Shown here piece by piece: positions 51,459 through 60,331 of a stretch of 64,000 nt of DNA (positions within the stretch are counted from its first letter, which is position 1; the number at the start of each line of letters is the position of its first letter). This DNA comes from Bradyrhizobium japonicum USDA 6. Its GTDB lineage: Bacteria > Pseudomonadota > Alphaproteobacteria > Rhizobiales > Xanthobacteraceae. The position numbers and the translations under genes were made by a program. Under the pieces are notes generated by a model. It ran no database searches and was not told the DNA's origin. It worked only from the letters and a program-made list of their open reading frames with translations. The stretch is taken from the NCBI RefSeq assembly GCF_000284375.1, contig NC_017249.1, forward strand, positions 1,364,001-1,428,000, read 5' to 3'.

Positions 51459-52121
51459 ATGCTCCCCATTCCCGCCGACATCTTCACCGAGCCCGAGGAC
51501 GTCTCGCCCGACGGCCTTGCCAATCTCGGCCCGCTCCGCCGTCTCGCAGGGAGCTGGCAGGCGGACAAGGGCATCGACATCAATCCGAAGGCGGAAGGGC
51601 CGGAGCGGCGGACCTTCATCGAGCGCATCCGCATGGACCCGATCGACCCGCAGGCCAACGGGCCGCAGCTGTTTTACGGGCTGCGCTATCACATCCACAT
51701 CAACACGCCCGAGGAAGACATCACCTTCCACGACCAGGTCGGCTACTGGCTGTGGGAGCCCGCGACCGGGCTGATCATGCAGACGCTCGCGATTCCGCGC
51801 GGACAGGTCTTGCTCGCCTCGGGCAAGGCCGCCCCGGATGACAGGAAGATGTCGGTCACGGCGAAGCGCGGCGATACCGCTTACGGAATCTGCTCGACCG
51901 ATTTCCTGGAACAGGCTTTCCGCACCGACTCCTATCGCTGCGACATCACCTTCAACGATGACGGAAGCTGGAGCTATCTGATCCAGACCGAGTTGTTCGT
52001 GCGCGGCGCGCCGTTCGACCATCACGACAGCAACACGCTCAAGCTCGTCGCGCCGCCCAAGCTCAATCCACTGGCGGTGATCGTGAAAGATCGCGCCGGG
52101 CGCGATGGATCGGCGGCCTGA
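51459..52121 (+). CDS. Haem-binding beta-barrel (nitrobindin/FABP-like) protein
   Basis: A 220-residue protein with the lipocalin-like GSW motif (LAGSWQADKGIDINP) followed by TFIERIRMDPIDPQANGPQLFYGLRYH, VGYWLWEPATGLIMQTLAIPRGQ and the C-terminal strand pattern. It resembles the nitrobindin/THAP4-like barrel group, some of which bind haem b through a C-terminal His. HHDSN near the end could supply the ligand. Substrate or ligand unproven. It diverges from the sensor kinase gene and is followed closely by a reductase gene. Confidence 0.75.
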   Translation: MLPIPADIFTEPEDVSPDGLANLGPLRRLAGSWQADKGIDINPKAEGPERRTFIERIRMDPIDPQANGPQLFYGLRYHIHINTPEEDITFHDQVGYWLWEPATGLIMQTLAIPRGQVLLASGKAAPDDRKMSVTAKRGDTAYGICSTDFLEQAFRTDSYRCDITFNDDGSWSYLIQTELFVRGAPFDHHDSNTLKLVAPPKLNPLAVIVKDRAGRDGSAA

Positions 52122-52140
52122 AGCGTACCCGGAGAATTCC

Positions 52141-52851
52141 ATGAAGCCCTACGTCATTTGCCTGATGCACTCCAGCCTGGACGGCCGCACGCATCCCAGC
52201 CGCTGGCGGCCGAAGGGGGCGGGTACAGACTGGTTCGAGAAGATCCATGACGAACTCGGCGGCGACGCCTGGGTGATCGGCCGCGTCACCGGCTCCGAGT
52301 TCGCCAAGGGCAAGCCCTATCCCGAAACGGCGGGCGAGACGTTTCCCCGCCAAAGCTGGTTCGCGCGGCGCGATGCGAAAACCTACGGCGTCGTGCTCGA
52401 CGCGCAGGGCAAGATCGGCTGGGGCCGGTCGGACATCGGGGGTGACCCGATCGTGGTGGTGCTGACCGAGGGCGTGCCGGATTCGCACCTGGCCGGGCTG
52501 CGCGGCGAGGGTGTGTCCTACATCTTCGCCGGCAAATCCGAGATCGACCTGGCGTTGACGCTGGACATCCTCAATCGGGAGTTAGGGGTGAAGCGCCTGC
52601 TGGTGGAGGGCGGCGGCGTCGCTAACGGCGCCTTCCTGCGCGCCGGCCTGATCGACGAATTCAACCTGATCCTCAGCCCCGCGATCGATGGCGCCAGGGG
52701 CGCACCCTTCGTGTTCGATTCGACGGATGCGGACAGCGACAAGCGCGCGCCGCTCGCCGCGATGACGCTGGAGAGCACGCGCGACCTCGGCGGCGGCGTT
52801 CTGCTGCTGCGGTATCTGATCAAGAACGACCCGCAAGCGATGCCCAAGTAA
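52141..52851 (+). CDS. RibD C-terminal / DHFR-like reductase
   Basis: A 236-residue reductase of the RibD-C family. It begins KPYVICLMHSSLDGRTHPSRW, with DAWVIGRVTG, the VKRLLVEGGGVANGAFLRAGL cofactor-binding segment and the LIDEFNLILSPAIDG motif. Typical RibD-C enzymes reduce the ribosyl group of a deaminated pyrimidine with NADPH, but free-standing ones have varied roles. The ATG at 52141 lies 19 bp after the preceding gene, so they likely form an operon with the amine oxidase gene. Confidence 0.86.
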   Translation: MKPYVICLMHSSLDGRTHPSRWRPKGAGTDWFEKIHDELGGDAWVIGRVTGSEFAKGKPYPETAGETFPRQSWFARRDAKTYGVVLDAQGKIGWGRSDIGGDPIVVVLTEGVPDSHLAGLRGEGVSYIFAGKSEIDLALTLDILNRELGVKRLLVEGGGVANGAFLRAGLIDEFNLILSPAIDGARGAPFVFDSTDADSDKRAPLAAMTLESTRDLGGGVLLLRYLIKNDPQAMPK

Positions 52852-52860
52852 GGCATCGGC

Positions 52861-54129
52861 ATGGGACAATTGGAGCACATCGTCATCGTCGGTGCCGGCG
52901 CGGCCGGGCTGATGGCGGCGCGCGAGCTGGCACGTGCGGGCAGGACGGTCACGATCCTGGAGGCGCGCGAGCGCTGCGGCGGGCGTATCGATCCGCTGCC
53001 GGCGTCGGAGTTCGGCTACCCCGCCGACGGCGGCGCCGAATTCGTCCATGGCGAGGCGCCGGTCACGCGCAAGCTCGTGTGCGAGGCGGGACTGTCGCTG
53101 CAGAAGATCGAAGGCACCCAGTGGAGCTTTGACGGCACGGGGCTCTCGCACGAAGACCGTCACGATCCGCACGAGGCAGAGCTTCACGCGGCGCTGGGGG
53201 CGTTGAAGGATGATCTCACGGTTGCCGATTTCCTGCGCCGTCATTTCGCCGAGCCCGAGTATGTGCAGCTGCGCTATTCGATCGAGCGCATGGTCGAGGG
53301 CTATGACGCCGCCGACCCCGAGCGCGCCTCGACGCTGGCGCTGCGCGAGGAATGGATGGACGGCGGGCATCACACCCAGGCACGCATCGTCGGCGGCTAC
53401 GGCGCGCTGATCGATTTTCTGGCGAGCGCGTGCCGCGGGCTTGGCGTGACGTTTCGCTTCGGCTGCGCGGTGTCGGCGATCGAGGAGACGGGCGGCGCGC
53501 TGGCCGTCCGCTGTGCCGGCGGCGACGCGCACGGCTGCGATCGCGTGGTCCTCACCGTGCCGCTGCCGTTATTGCGCGAGATCGCGCTTCCGGAGCCCGC
53601 ACGGGCGAAGGCTGCGGCAGCCGGCGATATCGGCTTCGGCAGCGTGATAAAAATCCTGCTGCGGTTCGCGCGGCCGTGGTGGCGCGAGCGAAGCGAAGAC
53701 CTCGCGGACATGACCTTCCTGCTGTCGGACCAGTCGATCCCGGTGTGGTGGACGCGGCATCCGGACCAGCATCCCGTGCTCACCGGCTGGTTCGGCGGGC
53801 CGCGGACGGCCGAGCTTGCGAAGCTCGATCGGCAAGGGCTGATCGATGCAGGGGTCGATTCGCTTGCGGCCATCTTCGGCGTGTCGCGCGACGACATCGC
53901 GCGCGATCTCGTGGCGGCTGCGGCGACCAACTGGCTGCACGATCCCTTCGCCCGAGGCGCCTATTCCTGGGCGACGCCGCGGACGCGCGAGGCCCAGGCG
54001 ATCCTCGCGCGCGCCGACGGCCCGGTGCTGTTCTCCGGCGAAGCGCTGTATCGCGGCCGCGACATGGGAACGGTCGAGGCGGCGCTGGCGAGCGGGCTGG
54101 AGACCGCGGAGATGATTTTGCGGGGATGA
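52861..54129 (+). CDS. Flavin-containing amine oxidase
   Basis: A 422-residue oxidase. The FAD motif VGAGAAGLMAARELARAGRTVTILEAR is split here for brevity: GAGAAG at residues about 12-17 and LEARERCGGRI at about 38-48. GGAEFVHGEAP, the substrate region and the C-terminal GPVLFSGEALYRGRDMGTVEAAL match monoamine/polyamine oxidase-type enzymes. Substrate unknown. It follows the RibD-like gene by 9 bp. A strong hairpin follows the stop codon. Confidence 0.9.
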   Translation: MGQLEHIVIVGAGAAGLMAARELARAGRTVTILEARERCGGRIDPLPASEFGYPADGGAEFVHGEAPVTRKLVCEAGLSLQKIEGTQWSFDGTGLSHEDRHDPHEAELHAALGALKDDLTVADFLRRHFAEPEYVQLRYSIERMVEGYDAADPERASTLALREEWMDGGHHTQARIVGGYGALIDFLASACRGLGVTFRFGCAVSAIEETGGALAVRCAGGDAHGCDRVVLTVPLPLLREIALPEPARAKAAAAGDIGFGSVIKILLRFARPWWRERSEDLADMTFLLSDQSIPVWWTRHPDQHPVLTGWFGGPRTAELAKLDRQGLIDAGVDSLAAIFGVSRDDIARDLVAAAATNWLHDPFARGAYSWATPRTREAQAILARADGPVLFSGEALYRGRDMGTVEAALASGLETAEMILRG

Positions 54130-54133
54130 AAAA

Positions 54134-54156
54134 AAGGCCCGCACCAGGCGGGCCTT
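54134..54156. terminator. Convergent intrinsic terminator
   Basis: AAGGCCCGC (54134-54142) pairs with GCGGGCCTT (54148-54156) around ACCAG. On the minus strand the stem is followed by a run of seven T, which makes a classic terminator for the His-rich gene; on the plus strand it ends the amine oxidase operon more weakly. Confidence 0.85.
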
Positions 54157-54161
54157 GTCTC

Positions 54162-54485
54162 TCACCAGCGGCCGCCGCCGAAGCTGAACGTCACGCCGGG
54201 ACCTCCGCCGCCATAATAGCCGTACGGTCCGCCGCCGTAATAGCCGTGGTGGCGCGGGTAATAGCCATAGTTCCGGTAGTGCGGACGATAGTAGCCGTGG
54301 TGGTGATGGCGCCATTGGTGATGGCGATGGCCGTGGTGGTGGTGGTGCCTGTGCTGCGCGCTGATGTCGGTGGACTGGCCGGCTGGCGCGTTCTGCTTCG
54401 CGCTGGCCTTGCCCGCCGCGTTGGCCGTGGATCCGCCGGCGAGCGCCGCTGCACCCACAGCCATCGCGACAAAGAGATACTTCAT
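54162..54485 (-). CDS. Secreted His/Gly/Tyr-rich protein
   Basis: A 107-residue protein. The signal peptide starts MKYLFVAMAVGAAALAGG and ends near NAAG. The middle (about residues 44-80) has 16 histidines, including runs HHHHH and HHHH, and the tail is Gly/Tyr-rich with repeated GYY and GPYGYYGGGG. Such a composition suggests metal binding in the periplasm or at the surface. No domain is recognised. A terminator with a T-run follows the stop codon. Confidence 0.78.
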   Translation of the reverse strand: MKYLFVAMAVGAAALAGGSTANAAGKASAKQNAPAGQSTDISAQHRHHHHHGHRHHQWRHHHHGYYRPHYRNYGYYPRHHGYYGGGPYGYYGGGGPGVTFSFGGGRW

Positions 54486-54606
54486 GTCATCACTCCAGTT
54501 GAGAAGTCGCGTGATAACAGATGGCTGCCCGCTGCGTTCCGGCCAGTGCGGGCGTCGAAACGACGCAGACGGAGTTCCGATCGACGTGTGAATGATGTCG
54601 CGCGAT

Positions 54607-55182
54607 CTATTGTCGCATCGGTTCGAGCGAAACGATCACGTCGGCGGCGACGACGATGCGCGCGAATTCGCCGTTGAGATTCGACAGCGTCATCGCATGA
54701 ATCTCTTCAGCCGAATGCTTGTCGCCATCTGGTCCGATCCGGTCGAAGGTCCAGGTCGCATCGCGCACGAGGCTCGCGTCGAAACCGAGATTGCCGGCCA
54801 TCCGCGTCGTCGTCTCGACGCAATGATTGGTGGTGGCGCCGCAGATCACGAGCGTCGTGATGTTGCCTGCGCGCAGGCGTGTCTCGAGATCGGTGCCGAT
54901 GAAGGCGCTGTTGACGCGCTTGACGATCACTGCCTCGCCCGGCGCCTCGCGCGCCTCGTCCTTGACCGCGTACCCGGAGTTTTGCGGCAGGAACGACGAG
55001 GTCGGCTTGGTGCCCTCGTGGCGGATGTGGAAGATCGGCGCGCCGCGCTTCCTGAATGCCTGGAGCAGATCGGCGATGCGCGCCACCGCGTCCGGATTGT
55101 TGCGTCGCTTGCCCGCCGCCTCCCATTCATCGAATGCGCGCTGGACGTCGACGATGACGAGGGCGGGGAGGGAGTAGGACAT
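54607..55182 (-). CDS. Isochorismatase-family hydrolase
   Basis: A 191-residue cysteine hydrolase. The catalytic triad regions are ALVIVDVQRAFDEW (Asp), VKRVNSAFIGTDL (Lys) and VICGATTNHCVETTTRMA (Cys with the cis-peptide motif). Members include nicotinamidases and isochorismatases; the specific substrate is not clear. The start at 55182 (MSYSLPALVIVDVQ) gives the normal N-terminus. It lies between the His-rich protein gene and the DUF3088 gene. Confidence 0.9.
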   Translation of the reverse strand: MSYSLPALVIVDVQRAFDEWEAAGKRRNNPDAVARIADLLQAFRKRGAPIFHIRHEGTKPTSSFLPQNSGYAVKDEAREAPGEAVIVKRVNSAFIGTDLETRLRAGNITTLVICGATTNHCVETTTRMAGNLGFDASLVRDATWTFDRIGPDGDKHSAEEIHAMTLSNLNGEFARIVVAADVIVSLEPMRQ

Positions 55183-55313
55183 AGGGGGCGGCTTCCGGAC
55201 TTGCTTGCTGCGCGAACTATGCGGGGCGATCGACGTGGCAGGCAATGTCGATTTTCCCTCGTTTCGCGACAGCTCTCGTGCCCCGGACGCAGAGAGCTGC
55301 GAGTGCTCGGCCC

Positions 55314-55661
55314 TCACGGATGCGGATCGGGAAACCCGTGACGTTCGGAGAGCGCGGCGAGGATCGCGTCCTTGTCGGCGATGAAGGCGTGGCCGTGGTG
55401 ACTGCCGGTCTGGTGCGGCGACGTCGTCCCGTCGGCCAGCACGAGCAGCGGCAGCGACTGGCTCTCCTCGCCGACCAGCGCGATCACCGGCAGCCTTGGC
55501 CGCGGCCATGCGATGCGCTCAACCTCGATCTTTTCAGCGAGCTGCGGAAACGAGGCGAGCACGCCCTCGATCAGCGCGCAATGCCAGCAATAGAAGCGCT
55601 GGTCCGGAAAGGCGGGATCCTCGAAACCAGGGCGCAGCAGAAACAGGTGGTCGCGGGTCAT
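55314..55661 (-). CDS. DUF3088 family protein
   Basis: A 115-residue protein of DUF3088, probably with a thioredoxin-like fold. Landmarks are HLFLLRPGFEDPAFPDQRF, YCWHCALIEGVLASFP with a CWHC motif, SQSLPLLVLADG and HQTGSHHGHAFIADKD. The CxxC-like pair suggests redox or metal binding. Role unknown. ATG 55661 is chosen from a second upstream ATG at 55673. It precedes the isochorismatase gene on the same strand. Confidence 0.8.
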   Translation of the reverse strand: MTRDHLFLLRPGFEDPAFPDQRFYCWHCALIEGVLASFPQLAEKIEVERIAWPRPRLPVIALVGEESQSLPLLVLADGTTSPHQTGSHHGHAFIADKDAILAALSERHGFPDPHP

Positions 55662-55716
55662 GAATCGCTCCAAAGCATGGCGCGATCATACATGCCGGCA
55701 GCAGCGGACGATGCCG

Positions 55717-56295
55717 TTACTTGAACGGATCCTGGATCGATGGCGATGATTGCCGGATGCGGCGCACGCTCACCGGTTTGCCGTCGGAGACGAACAGCAG
55801 TTCGTATCGGCGGCCCTCGCTGTCGGTCGCCGTGCAGGTGACGTCCGTGACCTTCTTTGCGGCGAAATTGCCGGTCTGGCGGCAGACGCCGGTCGAGGTC
55901 TGCTCGGCCGGCACCGGCAGGCCGTCGACCTTGGGCCGGTCCTTGGAATTGAGCAGCATGCGGTCGATTCGCAGCTCGTAGGAATTGTCGTCCGCGCGCT
56001 GGCCGTTCTCGCCGGAGAACGACACGACATGGTTGGCGTCGGAGGGATCGTCGACGGCGACCGCGAAATTGACCCGGCCCTTGTCGCCATGGGCGTAAGC
56101 CACCGTCTTGCAAGCGAAGGTGCGCCCCGCGACCTTCAGCGTCTTGCAGTGGCCCGACATCAGCGCCAGCAGGTCGATGAAGGCGTTTTGCGCCGGCGGG
56201 TTGTTGACGGGGATGGGCGCGGAAGACTCGGCAAAACAAGGGCTTGCGAGAGTCGCGAGGGCCGCGGCGAAGACCGGTCGGCGGAGGCGCATCAT
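55717..56295 (-). CDS. Exported hypothetical protein
   Basis: A 192-residue protein. The signal peptide is MMRLRRPVFAAALATLASP with cleavage after CFA. The mature part has Cys residues that may pair (GHCKTLKVAGRTFACKTVAY and GVCRQTGN with DVTCTATD) and beta-strand-rich sequence. No known domain is recognised. The longer open frame upstream lacks a signal and is not used. A long palindromic repeat region lies upstream. Confidence 0.7.
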   Translation of the reverse strand: MMRLRRPVFAAALATLASPCFAESSAPIPVNNPPAQNAFIDLLALMSGHCKTLKVAGRTFACKTVAYAHGDKGRVNFAVAVDDPSDANHVVSFSGENGQRADDNSYELRIDRMLLNSKDRPKVDGLPVPAEQTSTGVCRQTGNFAAKKVTDVTCTATDSEGRRYELLFVSDGKPVSVRRIRQSSPSIQDPFK

Positions 56296-56592
56296 CAGGC
56301 TCGTATGCCAGGGGGCCACGGCGGCGGAAAAGTTCCGCTCAACAACGAGCGAACCACAAATTGGTTGCGATCCCGTTTGTTCAGCTAAGCCCGACTGGAA
56401 TACCACCGCGCCACCCATCGGCGATTCACCCGATCGCCCCCATCCCGTCCTAGCAGGCACTTGCTGCCAGACCGATGTTTTTTTCGTGGCAGAGCTAGAA
56501 CCCCGTTCCGATGGAATCGGAACGGAGTTCTAGCTTCCTGATTTGACGCGTTTTCCAGACGCGAACCGGTACCCACTTCGCTCGAAAACGCT
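56296..56592. repeat. Intergenic region with a long hairpin and a second repeat
   Basis: AGCTAGAAC...CCGTTCCGAT and ATCGGAACGG...GTTCTAGCT (56493-56535) form a nearly perfect 43-bp hairpin. It is followed by GACGCGTTTTCC...GCTCGAAAACGC (about 56546-56594), which belongs to the GTTTTC/GAAAAC repeat family also present near 44.4 kb. The rest of the spacer shows no gene. Confidence 0.65.
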
Positions 56593-57909
56593 TTAGCCCG
56601 TCGCCGCCCGCCAGCGCGCGTCGCGAAGCGAGGGCCGGCGGTGCAGGCGGGCGTCGAGCAGCGAGTGGGCGCGGGGCAGCTCGCCGCTGCGCATGAGCGC
56701 GACGATGTAGGTATCCTCGATCAGTTCACGCTGCGCATGGCTGCCGCCGATGCGCACGATCTCGCCGAGGACGGGCGCGAGCGTTTGCACGCATGAGGCG
56801 TAATCCTCGCGGGCAAAGGCCACGAGCGCACGGCAGATCGCCGGCACCACGGGACCGGCCGGCAGCTTGCCGTCGCCGAGCCGCTGCTCGATCGCCGCAA
56901 GGCGCGCGGCGAGCGCCTCCTGGTTCTGCGTCGCCGCAGCGAACAGCGCCATGTGGACGTCGGCAAAGGGCAGGCTCGATTTCGGAAACAGTTTTTGCGC
57001 GGTGACATCGGCCTCGAGCCAGAGCGCTTCCGGCACGGTGTGGCCGTAAGCCGACAGACGCCAGAGCAGCGAGGCGCCGTCGGTGACGACGTTGAGCGGG
57101 GGCGCCTGGGTGGCGGAGGGTTGAAGCACGTCGGCATAGATCGCAAGCGCGCGCGCCGCATCGCCGTGCTCGAGCGCGCCGAGCGCCTGGTGCCAGCGGA
57201 TATGGCCGTGCAGGATGCCGATGCGGTCGTAACAGGGGATCCAATCGTCGACGAGACGATCAGCCGCGTCGATCGAGCCGTCCTCGAACATCGCATGCAG
57301 CACGGCGTGGGCGGCGTGGGCGTTCTGGCGGCGCAGGTCGAAGCCACGCTCGGTGACGCCGCGGCCGCGCGCGACGTCGCCATTCTCGGTCATGGCCCAT
57401 CCGGACATGGTGAGAAACCACCAGTCCTCGCCATAATGCCGCGCGACGCGCTCGCACAGCTCGTGCCGGGCGCGGTCGTGATCGGGCATGCCGGAGAACG
57501 CGAACAGGCCGAACGCGCCGAGCGGCAGCGACAGCACCACGGCGTCGCGCGGCCATGCGTCGACGTGCTTCAGCGTCGATGCGATGGCCTCGGGCAACCG
57601 GCCCTCGATCGCAAGCGCCAGCGTCTCGACATGCGAGCGCTCGCGCTCCGTGCCGCGCTTGGCGACGCGTTCGCGTGCCACAGCCGCCTTCTGCCGGGCA
57701 AGGTCGCCCTGCTGATAGAAGGCATGCACGCGGGCGCGGGCGATATGGGGAAGCGCGAAATCCGGATCGGCCGCAATCGCGCGTTCCAGCGCCTCCGCCG
57801 TGCCGGTCCAGCCGGCCAGCATGAGATCGACGCCTTCGCGATAGGCGCTTGCTGCCTCGTGCGAAGACGTCGAGAGCGAAAGGCCGTAGCGGTCTTCGTG
57901 CGCGGTCAT
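56593..57909 (-). CDS. Tetratricopeptide-repeat protein (TTC38-like)
   Basis: A 438-residue helical protein. TPR-like helices include AYREGVDLMLAGWTGTAEALERAIAADPDFALPHIARARVHAF (in part), and the central GEDWWFLTMSGWAMTENGDVARGRGVTERGFDLRRQNAHAAHAVLHAMFEDG region (in part) is typical of the TTC38/YcgJ-like group. Such proteins act as scaffolds; no enzyme motif is visible. It follows the aldo/keto reductase gene by 12 bp and is likely co-transcribed with it. Confidence 0.85.
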   Translation of the reverse strand: MTAHEDRYGLSLSTSSHEAASAYREGVDLMLAGWTGTAEALERAIAADPDFALPHIARARVHAFYQQGDLARQKAAVARERVAKRGTERERSHVETLALAIEGRLPEAIASTLKHVDAWPRDAVVLSLPLGAFGLFAFSGMPDHDRARHELCERVARHYGEDWWFLTMSGWAMTENGDVARGRGVTERGFDLRRQNAHAAHAVLHAMFEDGSIDAADRLVDDWIPCYDRIGILHGHIRWHQALGALEHGDAARALAIYADVLQPSATQAPPLNVVTDGASLLWRLSAYGHTVPEALWLEADVTAQKLFPKSSLPFADVHMALFAAATQNQEALAARLAAIEQRLGDGKLPAGPVVPAICRALVAFAREDYASCVQTLAPVLGEIVRIGGSHAQRELIEDTYIVALMRSGELPRAHSLLDARLHRRPSLRDARWRAATG

Positions 57910-57921
57910 CGTCTTCAGCTC

Positions 57922-58944
57922 TCAAGCCGTCCGCGCGCGGCGTCCCTCGATCGGATAGGCGGGGTCGTTGTAGCCCGGCGTCGAGGGATGGCCCGGCACG
58001 ACCAGTTTGTCGATCAGCGCCTCGTCATCCGCCGTGAAGCGGTAGTCGAGCGCGCGGATGTAGCCGTCCCACTGCTCCTCGGTGCGTGGGCCCGCGACGA
58101 TCGAGCTGACGAAGGCGGAGTTCAGCACCCAGGCGACCGCGAACTGGCCGGCGGTGATGCCTTTCTTCTCGGCGTGGGTCTTGATCTCCTGCGCGAGCTG
58201 GAGCGATTCCGGCCGCCATTCCGTCTGCATCATGCGGGTGTCGTTGCGGCCGGCGCGTGTCTCCTTGTCCGGCGCGGTGTCGGGCTTGTACTTGCCGGTG
58301 AGCACGCCGCGCGCCAGCGGGCTGTAGGGCACGATGCCGAGGCCGTAGTAGGAACAGGCCGGGAAGTGCTCGACCTCCGGCATGCGGTTCATCGCGTTGT
58401 AATAGGGCTGGCTCACCGCGGGCCGGTCGATGCCGAGCCGGTCGCAGATGTTGCAGATCTCGGCGACGCGCCAGGCGCGGTAGTTCGAGACGCCGAAATA
58501 GCGCACCTTGCCGGCGCGGATCAGATCGCCCATCGCGCGCACCGTCTCCTCCAGCGGCGTCGCATGGTCTTCCTTGTGTAGATAGTAGATGTCGATGTGA
58601 TCGGTGCCGAGCCGCTTCAGGCTCTCATCGGCGGCCTGCAACACCCAGCGCCGCGACAGGCCGACACGGTTGGGATCGTCGCGCATACCAGTGTTCATGG
58701 GGTTGGCGAGTTTTGTGGCGAGCACCCAGGCGTGCCGGTTGTTGCCGATGGCGCGGCCGACGACCTCCTCGGATGCGCCCTTCGAATAGGCATCCGCCGT
58801 GTCGATGAAATTGATCCCGGCCTCATGCGCCTTGGCGATGATCCGATTTGATGCGGCTTCATCGGTAGGCCCGCCGAACATCATGGTGCCCAGACAGATC
58901 GGCGAAACTTTCAGGCCGGTGCGGCCGAGCTGGCGGTATTGCAT
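57922..58944 (-). CDS. Aldo/keto reductase
   Basis: A 340-residue (beta/alpha)8 oxidoreductase. Landmarks are LGRTGLKVSPICLGTMMFGG, the catalytic Asp-Tyr region FIDTADAYSKGASEEVVGRAI, LATKLANPM with the Lys, and DHIDIYYLHKED with the His, followed by the ISNYR-like VSNYRAWRVAEIC. It reduces carbonyls with NADPH. The start at 58944 (MQYRQLGRTG) is the standard AKR N-terminus. It is the first gene of a pair with the TPR protein gene. Confidence 0.92.
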   Translation of the reverse strand: MQYRQLGRTGLKVSPICLGTMMFGGPTDEAASNRIIAKAHEAGINFIDTADAYSKGASEEVVGRAIGNNRHAWVLATKLANPMNTGMRDDPNRVGLSRRWVLQAADESLKRLGTDHIDIYYLHKEDHATPLEETVRAMGDLIRAGKVRYFGVSNYRAWRVAEICNICDRLGIDRPAVSQPYYNAMNRMPEVEHFPACSYYGLGIVPYSPLARGVLTGKYKPDTAPDKETRAGRNDTRMMQTEWRPESLQLAQEIKTHAEKKGITAGQFAVAWVLNSAFVSSIVAGPRTEEQWDGYIRALDYRFTADDEALIDKLVVPGHPSTPGYNDPAYPIEGRRARTA

Positions 58945-58992
58945 GGGCGGGTCCTCGATATTTTGATGGAGAACACCATAGCTAGCTACCGC

Positions 58993-59111
58993 CGTCATTG
59001 CGAGCGCAGCATCGCCCGCGAAGGCGGGCGATCCAGTATTCCGAGGCGGATGTGATTGAGCCGAGAGGCTGCGGTGTACTGGGTCGCCCGGTCAAGCCGG
59101 GCGACGACAGC
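58993..59111. repeat. Intergenic repeat (GTCATTGCGAGCG type)
   Basis: GTCATTGCGAGCG with GCCCGCGAAGGCGGGC and GATCCAGTA on the left, and TACTGGGTC with GCCCGGTCAAGCCGGGC and GACGACAGC on the right, form an imperfect palindrome common in Bradyrhizobium intergenic DNA. Confidence 0.65.
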
Positions 59112-59151
59112 GGTGGGTATGGCACGTAGCAGCGGCAGGCCGACCGCGCCG

Positions 59152-59589
59152 CTACGCCGGCCCCTTCAAGATCTTGAACACGCCGTTCGCCATCACGATG
59201 CAGCGACCATCCACCGTCACTTCCGTGCTCATGAAGATAAGGCTGCGCGTCGAGCGCACCACGCGCGGGCAGGAGATCAGGATGTCGCCGATCTGGCCGG
59301 CCTCGACGAAATGGGTGTCGAGCTGTACCGTCGCCATGAACTCCTTGCCGGAAACGTAGCGGGCGGTCATGCCGCAGGTGCGGTCCGCGAACGTCATCAT
59401 CACGCCGCCCTGGACCATGCCGCGGCGATTGTGGTGCTTGTCCTCGGTGGCGAGCGCGAATTCGTAATGGCCGTCGACCTTGCGCTCCCACAACGGGCCG
59501 ATCAGGTGCATGAAGCCCGTGGTCTCCAGGATGCTCCAGCCGTCCGATTTGAGCCTTGCGGCGGCCTTGTTGGTCATGTCGTCGTCCAT
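59152..59589 (-). CDS. Hotdog-fold thioesterase (PaaI-like)
   Basis: A 145-residue hotdog protein. Landmarks are GPLWERKVDGHYEFALATEDKHHNRRGMVQGGVMMTFADRTCG (in part), whose HNRRGMVQGG segment is the active-site loop, and VQLDTHFVEAGQIGD. The family hydrolyses acyl-CoA thioesters. Start MDDDMTNKAA is at 59589. It diverges from the NUDIX hydrolase gene (59-bp spacer), which also acts on CoA compounds, so the two may be functionally linked. Confidence 0.87.
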   Translation of the reverse strand: MDDDMTNKAAARLKSDGWSILETTGFMHLIGPLWERKVDGHYEFALATEDKHHNRRGMVQGGVMMTFADRTCGMTARYVSGKEFMATVQLDTHFVEAGQIGDILISCPRVVRSTRSLIFMSTEVTVDGRCIVMANGVFKILKGPA

Positions 59590-59648
59590 TGCTGCGCGGG
59601 CTTTGCGAGCTCATTTCATCGGGGCCGGACGTGGTGTAGTCAAGCACC

Positions 59649-60275
59649 ATGAGACCGTTCGACGATGCCACACGGCGGAATATCACGGCTGCCTGCGCGG
59701 CCTTCACGCGCCTGCCCGAGGACGATGCTCCGGCCGCATTGAAGCGCGCCGCGGTGGCGGTCGCGCTGACCGCGGCGAGCGATGGCGACGACACCGCATT
59801 CCTGCTCACGTTGCGCGCGTCACATCTGCGCGCCCATCGCGGCCAATGGGCCTTGCCGGGCGGTCGCTGCGATGCCGGCGAGACGCCGGTCGAGGCGGCG
59901 CTGCGCGAGCTGGATGAGGAGCTTGGTCTTCGCCTCACGCACGCGGAGGTGCTCGGCACGCTCGACGATTATCCGACCCGCTCCGGCTATCTGATCACGC
60001 CGGTGGTGGTCTGGACGGCCGACAGTGCCGCGATCCGGCCGAACCCGGATGAGGTCGCCTCGGTCCACCGCATCGCGCTCGCCACGATCGAGCGCGAAGA
60101 CGCGTTCGACTTCATCGCGATTCCCGAAAGCTCCCGGCGCGTGATCCGCTTCCATCACGAAACGAGCCTGATTCACGCGCCGACCGCGGCGCTGATCTAC
60201 CAGTTCCGTGAGGTGCTGGCGGGACGTCACACCCGCGTCACCGAGCTGGAACAGCCGGTGTTCGCCTGGAAGTGA
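59649..60275 (+). CDS. NUDIX hydrolase, CoA pyrophosphatase-like
   Basis: A 208-residue NUDIX enzyme. The NUDIX box reads GGRCDAGETPVEAALRELDEELGL in outline, matching GX5EX7REUXEEXGU (residues about 79-101). The preceding RASHLRAHRGQWALPGG segment matches the UPF0035 motif typical of CoA pyrophosphatases such as NudL. It likely removes 3',5'-ADP from CoA derivatives. It diverges from the thioesterase gene. Confidence 0.9.
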   Translation: MRPFDDATRRNITAACAAFTRLPEDDAPAALKRAAVAVALTAASDGDDTAFLLTLRASHLRAHRGQWALPGGRCDAGETPVEAALRELDEELGLRLTHAEVLGTLDDYPTRSGYLITPVVVWTADSAAIRPNPDEVASVHRIALATIEREDAFDFIAIPESSRRVIRFHHETSLIHAPTAALIYQFREVLAGRHTRVTELEQPVFAWK

Positions 60276-60331
60276 CGATGGTAAACGGCGCGTTAACGTG
60301 ACGGTTACCGGATGCCTGCTAAGAGGGCAGC

